Positions 58,844 through 64,000 of a stretch of DNA of 64,000 nucleotides are shown piece by piece. Made by a program: the position numbers and the translations under genes. Source of the DNA: Bacteroidales bacterium (GTDB lineage Bacteria > Bacteroidota > Bacteroidia > Bacteroidales > P3); assembly GCA_017550405.1 (NCBI GenBank), contig JAFZPH010000054.1, positions 1-64,000 on the forward strand, in the 5' to 3' direction. A model generated the notes under the pieces. That model worked only from the letters and a program-made list of their open reading frames with translations, was not told where the DNA came from and searched no databases. Position 1 is the first letter of the stretch; each line of letters begins with the position of its first letter.

Positions 58844-60091
58844 ATGAGAATACTGCATACCGCCGATCTGCACTTAGGACAGGTGTTGTACCAAAACTAC
58901 ACCCGCGAGGACGAGCACGACCATTTCTTCCGCCAACTCGAGGAATGGTGCCGTTCCTATCAACCCGACGCATTGCTTGTGAGTGGCGACATTTTCGACA
59001 TCCAGCAACCCGGTGCCACCACCAAACGCCGCTTCAACGAGTATTTTGTCTCCCTCCATAACGCCTTCCCCCAAATGGCAATGGTCATCACCGCCGGCAA
59101 CCACGACTCCGCCTCCCGCATCCATGCCGACAATGTCGTCTGGAGTCTGGGCAATGTCAAGCTGGTAGGCCTTCCTCCTGCCGCGGACAGTCTCACCCAT
59201 CCCGACGGATGGCAGCAGGAATATATTGTCGAGATACCCCAAGGTTACGTGATAGCCATGCCCTTCGTCACAGGCACCCGCAAAGAGGTTGTGCAGGCGC
59301 TCCTCGACTATGTAGCACAACGAAACAGCGCACAGAAACCTGTGGTGCTCATGGGACACATGGCCGTCACCGGCTCGGACCTCACAGGCCATGGTTTCGA
59401 CATCGGCCACCTGCAGACAGTCGCCGTCGCCGACCTAGGCTCAGGGTTCGACTATATGGCTCTCGGACATATCCACCGTCCGCAGACCATCGGCCATTCC
59501 GACGAACACGAGCCCGTCAGCACCTACCCCGCCGGAGTGGTTCGCTACTCGGGCAGCCCACTGCACGTCAGCTGCGACGAGAAATTCCCCCACAGCGTCA
59601 GCCTGGTGGACATCGACCGCCACGGTGGCACGGTAACCGTGACCAAGCTACGCATTAACGAACTCCGCCATTTCTACGAATTGCCCCGTAACGGCGCTGC
59701 CGCCACCGCCGATGAAGCACTTACCGCTGTCAAACAGTTTGCCGAAGAAACAGGCTCTGGCTACTTCAGACTCACGATTGATTACCACGCAGCCATCCCT
59801 GCCGACTTCGACCAACAAATATACCAACTCATTGAACCCTACGGCGAGGAAATACGCTACAACCCTAAAAGGATAGAGATCAATGTGCCTGAAAAGGCAG
59901 ACCTGGAGGACAAACCGGTCTTCCAAGTGGCCGAACTGCAGCAGATGACCGACCCCATGGAGTTTATCCGTCAAACACAAAGCCACTACCCCGAACTGGA
60001 CATGGACGACCTGGCACAGGCTTTCCAAGAAGTCGAGGCCGAAGTGCGCCGCCAGTCCGAAACACCCAACACCCCTGCCCATGAAAATTAA
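58844..60091 (+). CDS. sbcD: Exonuclease SbcD (Mre11-like nuclease subunit)
   Basis: The 415-residue metallophosphoesterase has the five-motif nuclease core: ILHTADLHLGQ (residues 3-13), VSGDIFD, ITAGNHDS, MGHMAVTG and YMALGHIHRPQ. A C-terminal capping domain follows. With SbcC it forms the Mre11-Rad50-type complex that opens hairpins and DNA ends. Its stop overlaps the sbcC start by 11 bases. Confidence 0.94.
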   Translation: MRILHTADLHLGQVLYQNYTREDEHDHFFRQLEEWCRSYQPDALLVSGDIFDIQQPGATTKRRFNEYFVSLHNAFPQMAMVITAGNHDSASRIHADNVVWSLGNVKLVGLPPAADSLTHPDGWQQEYIVEIPQGYVIAMPFVTGTRKEVVQALLDYVAQRNSAQKPVVLMGHMAVTGSDLTGHGFDIGHLQTVAVADLGSGFDYMALGHIHRPQTIGHSDEHEPVSTYPAGVVRYSGSPLHVSCDEKFPHSVSLVDIDRHGGTVTVTKLRINELRHFYELPRNGAAATADEALTAVKQFAEETGSGYFRLTIDYHAAIPADFDQQIYQLIEPYGEEIRYNPKRIEINVPEKADLEDKPVFQVAELQQMTDPMEFIRQTQSHYPELDMDDLAQAFQEVEAEVRRQSETPNTPAHEN

Positions 60092-63000
60092 AGAACTCCA
60101 CCTGCGCAACATAGCCTCTATCGAAAAGGCTGACATCAACTTCGAGACCGATTTAATCGATGGCGTGTCCGGCTGCCAAGCCCCTGTTTTCCTCATCTCT
60201 GGCGACACCGGCGTGGGCAAGTCCGTCCTGCTCGACGGCATCTGTCTGGCACTTTACAAGACCACCCCCCGCATCGAAGACGTTGCCGACTCGAAACAAA
60301 ACTTCTTCAAAGCCTACAAGGACGCCAAAGAGCCTATCGGCATCAATAACATAGGCCAGTACACCCGCATCGGTATATCGCACAAGGACGAATGCTACAG
60401 CGAGGTTGTTTTCGAGGGGAACGACGGCATCGAATACCATGCACGCCTCGAGCTGGGACTCAAACGCACCGGCGACCATGCCACACCCAAGTGGACCGTC
60501 AAGGTGGGCGATGACGACTGGGTGAGAGTGGACAGCCGCGACAGCCAGATTGAAAAAGCCGTCGGCTTGTCGTTCAAGCAGTTCAACCGCATGGCAATGC
60601 TGGCTCAGGGCCAGTTTGCCGCCTTCCTGTGCGGCGAAAAAAAGGAGCGCGAAGAAATCCTCGAGCAACTCACCAACACCGAAATCTTCACCGTCTACGG
60701 TAATGCTGTCAAGACGATTTTCGACAGGGCAAAGAAAGAGAAGGAACTGGCAGAAGTCGCCCTCAGCACGGAGCAGAGCCATCTGCTCACCCCCGAACAG
60801 GTAGACGAACTGCAACAACAATGCAAAGTGGAGGAGCAAAACATATCCCGGCTAGAGAGGCAGATGCAGGAACTTGACAACAAACTGCAAACAGCGTCAC
60901 GCATCCGCGACAACCGTGGCCTGGCTGCCGAGGCACAACAGAAAATCAACGCTGCCGTCTCCTACACCTGCAGCGACGAGTTCATAGCCATGAAGCAACT
61001 GGTTGAACGGTGGGACAAAACCGAACATCAGCGCGAAACACTCAAGGCAAAACACGATACCGAGTCGACAATATCACAGAACAAGGAGAAGTTGGAACGA
61101 TGCCGCCAGCGTCACCTTTTGCTCTCGTCCGGTCTGCAATGGCAGATGGAGCAAAACGCCCTCCAGAGCACCTCGCTCGAGGTGGAAAAGACATGGCTGT
61201 ACCAGCAAGGCGACCGCTCCGCGATGTACAACCGCATGGCCGAAATAATGCTTTTGCTGAACACTTACAACAGCCAACAGGAAGACATCCAGCGCCACCG
61301 ACATGCCAAGTCCGACGAAGAGAAGAAAACCTCACTATTGGAGGAGGCGCTCGTGCGGGCCAAAAACACCACTCAGCAAGCAGCGGTAGCCGTGACAGAC
61401 AAACAGAAAGCCATCGACAGTCTGGCCGAACAACGTACAAGCCTCGACCCCGACGGCATCAACCAAGCCCTGGAGCTCTCAAACAGCCAATGGAACCTCT
61501 GCACCAAGTGGCAGGAAAGGTACACCGACCTTGTCCGCCAACACGAGACGCTTGCCAAAACAAAGAGCCAGCTGGAAGCGCTGAAGGAACAGCTGGACTC
61601 CGCCAAACGCGAATCCGATACCGCCGAAACCCTGTATCAACAGGCCAAAAAGAGTCACGACACCTGCCTCACCCAATACAACACGCTCAAGTTTGGACTC
61701 GAAGAGGACTTAAAAGCCTTGCGCCGACGCCTGATTTCCGAGCATGCCGAAACGTGCCCCCTCTGCGGTCAGCCACTCGTGCTGATACACGACGACCAGG
61801 ACTTCGTCCATCTGCTCTCCCCCATCGAAAAAGCGTTGCAGGAGGCCAAACAGAAGCTTGACAAGGCCACCGACTGCCGCGACAGGGCCAAGAGCCTCTA
61901 CTACCGCCTAAACGGCCAATACGAGGCCCAAAGCAAGTCATACGACAGCCGGACGAAAGAATGTCGCGAAGCCGAGGAGCTGCTTAGGCAGGAAGTGTGC
62001 GACAAGGGGTGGGCATACGACGACACCTTCCCAAGCGTGTTAGCGACACGGCTAGCCGAACTCTCCAAACAAAAAGAGCACCTCAAGGAACAACAAGCCC
62101 AAGCCGAGTCGCTACAGAAACAGCTGCAAACCATGCAGAAAGAGAAAGAGCAACTGGTAAAGGCCCACGCCGATGCGCTCTCCGCCGAACATACAGCCTC
62201 GTCGCAACTGGAGCAGAACCGACAAAGCATCAACAACTTCGCCTCGCATCTCAACGAGATTGCCCAAGCCGTCGAAACCACCGTCGGCCAAGTCAACGAA
62301 CGCATCGGAACACATTATCCCGACTGGAGGGAAGACGTGAAAGGTAGTGCTGAAAATCTGAAAAAGGCTGCAGAAGAGTATAAACACCGGGAAGACTCGT
62401 ACAACAAGGCCGCGGACCTGCTTGCCAAACGGCAAGAACAATGCCGTGAGATGGAACATCTGAAAAGCCAAGTCGAAACATACTACAATGACTGGCATCA
62501 GTCGGTGCCATCCCAACAGCCTCCTCAACCCGTCCAGCCTGCCGACTGGCATCAACTGCTTTCGTTTGTGGGACAGTTGCACGACTCCTTAGAGGAATTG
62601 GAGGCACGGGCAAAGAGTCTCGACACCTCGCTGCTCGACTGGTATGCCGAAACCGGCAACACCCAGGATGAGCTGGAACAGTTGCTACGGCAAAAAGATC
62701 TCTTGGAACCAGCCCGCAGACAAATCGCCGACACCGAAGCCAGACTGAAATCGGCCACCGACGCCCTCAATGCGGCTCTTAAAACCATTGCCGAGAACCG
62801 GGCAGCAATGAAACTGGAAGAGCAGGACCCCGACCCGGATACCGACCAACTTCGCGCCGACAAGAACGGTGTCTCGGAGCAACTAAGCCTCGCCACCGGA
62901 TTGCATGCCACGTCGAAAAATCGCCTGGACGCCGACAACGAGAACCGCAGCCGCACCGAAGAGGCCCGCAAACAGTGCGACAAGGCAGTGGAGCGCTACA

Positions 63001-63512
63001 ACAAATGGTACGCCATCAACCAGCGCTTTGGCGGCACCCGCTTCCGCACCCTTGTGCAGACCCATATCCTCCGCCCACTGCTGCATAATGCCAATCTATA
63101 CCTGGAGCAGATTACCGACCGCTACCGACTGACTTGCAGCGAAGAGAACGAGAAGCTCACCATTCTGGTGCTCGACCGCTACAACAAGAATGCCGTCCGC
63201 AGTGCCACAGTCCTCTCCGGCGGCGAACGCTTCATGGTGTCGCTGGCACTCTCGCTTGCCCTCTCGTCGCTAAACCGCCCCGACCTCAATGTCAACATCC
63301 TTTTCATCGACGAAGGGTTCGGCACCCTCGACGAAAAAAACCTCGACAGTGTCATGTCCACCCTCGAAAAGCTGCAGTACATTGCCGGACAGTCCAACCG
63401 ACGCGTAGGCATCATCTCCCACCGCGAGGAACTAAACGAACGAATCCACACACAAATACACATCACCCGACACGGCGAAGGACGCAGTAGGGTGGAAATA
63501 ATCACGCGATAG
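60081..63512 (+). CDS. sbcC: Exonuclease SbcC (Rad50-like SMC ATPase subunit)
   Basis: This is an 1143-residue SMC-type protein. The N-terminal Walker A is GDTGVGKS near residue 40. Two long coiled-coils flank a zinc hook Cys-Pro-Leu-Cys (Cys559, Cys562). A C-terminal ABC signature LSGGERFMVSLALSLA near 1046 and Walker B LFIDEGFGTLDE near 1073 follow. The heptad-rich arms are Gln/Lys/Glu-rich, as usual. It tethers DNA ends and powers the SbcD nuclease. Full length, no frameshift seen. Confidence 0.95.
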   Translation: MKIKELHLRNIASIEKADINFETDLIDGVSGCQAPVFLISGDTGVGKSVLLDGICLALYKTTPRIEDVADSKQNFFKAYKDAKEPIGINNIGQYTRIGISHKDECYSEVVFEGNDGIEYHARLELGLKRTGDHATPKWTVKVGDDDWVRVDSRDSQIEKAVGLSFKQFNRMAMLAQGQFAAFLCGEKKEREEILEQLTNTEIFTVYGNAVKTIFDRAKKEKELAEVALSTEQSHLLTPEQVDELQQQCKVEEQNISRLERQMQELDNKLQTASRIRDNRGLAAEAQQKINAAVSYTCSDEFIAMKQLVERWDKTEHQRETLKAKHDTESTISQNKEKLERCRQRHLLLSSGLQWQMEQNALQSTSLEVEKTWLYQQGDRSAMYNRMAEIMLLLNTYNSQQEDIQRHRHAKSDEEKKTSLLEEALVRAKNTTQQAAVAVTDKQKAIDSLAEQRTSLDPDGINQALELSNSQWNLCTKWQERYTDLVRQHETLAKTKSQLEALKEQLDSAKRESDTAETLYQQAKKSHDTCLTQYNTLKFGLEEDLKALRRRLISEHAETCPLCGQPLVLIHDDQDFVHLLSPIEKALQEAKQKLDKATDCRDRAKSLYYRLNGQYEAQSKSYDSRTKECREAEELLRQEVCDKGWAYDDTFPSVLATRLAELSKQKEHLKEQQAQAESLQKQLQTMQKEKEQLVKAHADALSAEHTASSQLEQNRQSINNFASHLNEIAQAVETTVGQVNERIGTHYPDWREDVKGSAENLKKAAEEYKHREDSYNKAADLLAKRQEQCREMEHLKSQVETYYNDWHQSVPSQQPPQPVQPADWHQLLSFVGQLHDSLEELEARAKSLDTSLLDWYAETGNTQDELEQLLRQKDLLEPARRQIADTEARLKSATDALNAALKTIAENRAAMKLEEQDPDPDTDQLRADKNGVSEQLSLATGLHATSKNRLDADNENRSRTEEARKQCDKAVERYNKWYAINQRFGGTRFRTLVQTHILRPLLHNANLYLEQITDRYRLTCSEENEKLTILVLDRYNKNAVRSATVLSGGERFMVSLALSLALSSLNRPDLNVNILFIDEGFGTLDEKNLDSVMSTLEKLQYIAGQSNRRVGIISHREELNERIHTQIHITRHGEGRSRVEIITR

Positions 63513-63567
63513 CCCATCACGTCGGCTCAACCACCACACATCAACCCATTGTGGTACAAAAAAGCAA

Positions 63568-63608
63568 GAGGGTCTGCCATTCCGCACCAGCGGTATAGCA
63601 GACCTCTC
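63568..63608. terminator. Probable bidirectional terminator between sbcC and the AraC-type gene
   Basis: GGTCTGC (63571-63577) pairs with GCAGACC (63598-63604). Flanking GAG/CTC pairs extend the stem across one bulged T. It lies between the converging sbcC and AraC-type genes, 24 bases from the latter's stop. Confidence 0.6.
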
Positions 63609-63632
63609 TCCATCTATTCAATCTATCGAAAA

Positions 63633-64000
63633 CTATTCCATTGCATAAGCCTTCTCTTCCAACTTCGATTTACGATACTCGTTAGGAGTCATACCAGTTC
63701 TTCTCTTGAAGAAGCGCACCACTTGTGGAGGCGAACTATAGCCTACAATCTCAGCTATCTCGCTCAAATTGCGATTCTTCGGCTCGGTAAGCAGCAGCTT
63801 GATCAGTGTCTCAGTCTTCTGCTCAATCCACTTCTTCACCGTCTGGTTGGTCTCCTGCTTGATGATGATGCTAAGATAATTCTCCGACACACCGAGCGCC
63901 TCGGCATACTCGGCAATGGTCAGTTGCGGTACATCCTGTGTCACCACCATGTTGATGAATTCCGACTTGATCTGTTTCACACGCGGCAGGCGTTCCTTTT
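63633..64000 (-). CDS. AraC-family transcriptional regulator (partial, C-terminal part)
   Basis: The frame stays open to the window edge, so only the last about 122 residues are seen. They form the AraC/XylS DNA-binding domain: first helix-turn-helix TIAEYAEALGVSENYLSIIIKQETN, second NLSEIAEIVGYSSPPQVVRFFKRRTGMTPNEYRK. The sensory N-terminus lies beyond base 64000. The GTG near 63980 inside the frame is probably not the start, since the sequence upstream (KERLPR) reads like the normal lead-in to the domain. Confidence 0.9.
   Translation of the reverse strand, partial: KERLPRVKQIKSEFINMVVTQDVPQLTIAEYAEALGVSENYLSIIIKQETNQTVKKWIEQKTETLIKLLLTEPKNRNLSEIAEIVGYSSPPQVVRFFKRRTGMTPNEYRKSKLEEKAYAME

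Noticed and set aside
1..64000. tRNA, rRNA, prophage or intact insertion sequence
   Set aside because: I looked through all gaps longer than about 60 bases and saw no cloverleaf, rRNA segment, transposase, integrase or phage structural gene.

Overview
The window reads as a chromosomal segment of an anaerobic Bacteroidales bacterium (phylum Bacteroidota). The evidence is several TAnnTTTG-type promoter boxes, a NusG-like protein of the UpxY type heading a capsule locus, a secreted protein with a type IX secretion (Por) sorting domain, a GldA-type ABC ATPase, the Bacteroidota form of LptD, and oxygen-sensitive [FeFe]-hydrogenases. No tRNA, rRNA, CRISPR array, prophage or intact insertion sequence was seen.

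Region 1 (about 200-29430, all on the + strand) is one long surface-polysaccharide locus. It opens with a promoter, a 44-codon leader reading frame and an UpxY-like antiterminator. Next come a sugar-phosphate transferase, an ABC exporter (Wzm/Wzt), the GDP-L-fucose pathway (gmd, fcl), glycosyltransferases, a GT-C-like membrane protein, a WbpP-type epimerase and a hexapeptide acyltransferase. It closes with Wza-like and Wzc-like export proteins and a DegT aminotransferase. Inside the locus is an unusual set of genes that looks like a glycan-decorating pathway: an ATP-grasp ligase, a stand-alone adenylation enzyme, a discrete carrier protein, a GNAT acyltransferase, three proteins with deacetylase-like motifs, a CapK/PaaK-like ligase and a homologue of N5-(carboxyethyl)ornithine synthase.

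Region 2 (29439-36734, + strand) is a redox/hydrogen module: the NADH sensor Rex, a small thioredoxin-like ferredoxin, a PAS-containing [FeFe]-hydrogenase homologue of the sensory type, a SpoIIE/PP2C phosphatase, a second [FeFe]-hydrogenase of catalytic type, and aspartate ammonia-lyase, ending at a clear terminator. The gene order suggests that H2 or redox state is sensed and relayed through dephosphorylation.

Region 3 (36735-37354) is a gene-free island packed with palindromes and imperfect repeats. Region 4 (37355-44848, - strand) holds a T9SS-secreted BspA-like leucine-rich-repeat protein, an ECF sigma operon with two membrane proteins, a small membrane protein, pyrF, gldA and a cell-wall amidase. 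The amidase and lptD (+) are driven from two promoters that face each other inside one palindrome.

Region 5 (44951-52671, + strand) contains lptD, a MerR-like regulator, a strongly structured RNA candidate in front of a small XRE regulator, and an AT-rich accessory patch of secreted or periplasmic unknowns including a Sel1-repeat protein. Region 6 (52824-64000) is housekeeping: mazG, a Rel/Spo-type (p)ppGpp enzyme, recA, an aspartate aminotransferase, sbcD, sbcC and the 3' part of an AraC-type regulator that runs off the window.

Main candidates for new biology are the carrier-protein and carboxyethyl-amino-acid decoration genes, the structured RNA at 48584-48748 with an outer helix that covers the next start codon, and the two-hydrogenase/phosphatase/aspartase operon. 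All functions are inferred from reading sequence motifs; no database search was run.
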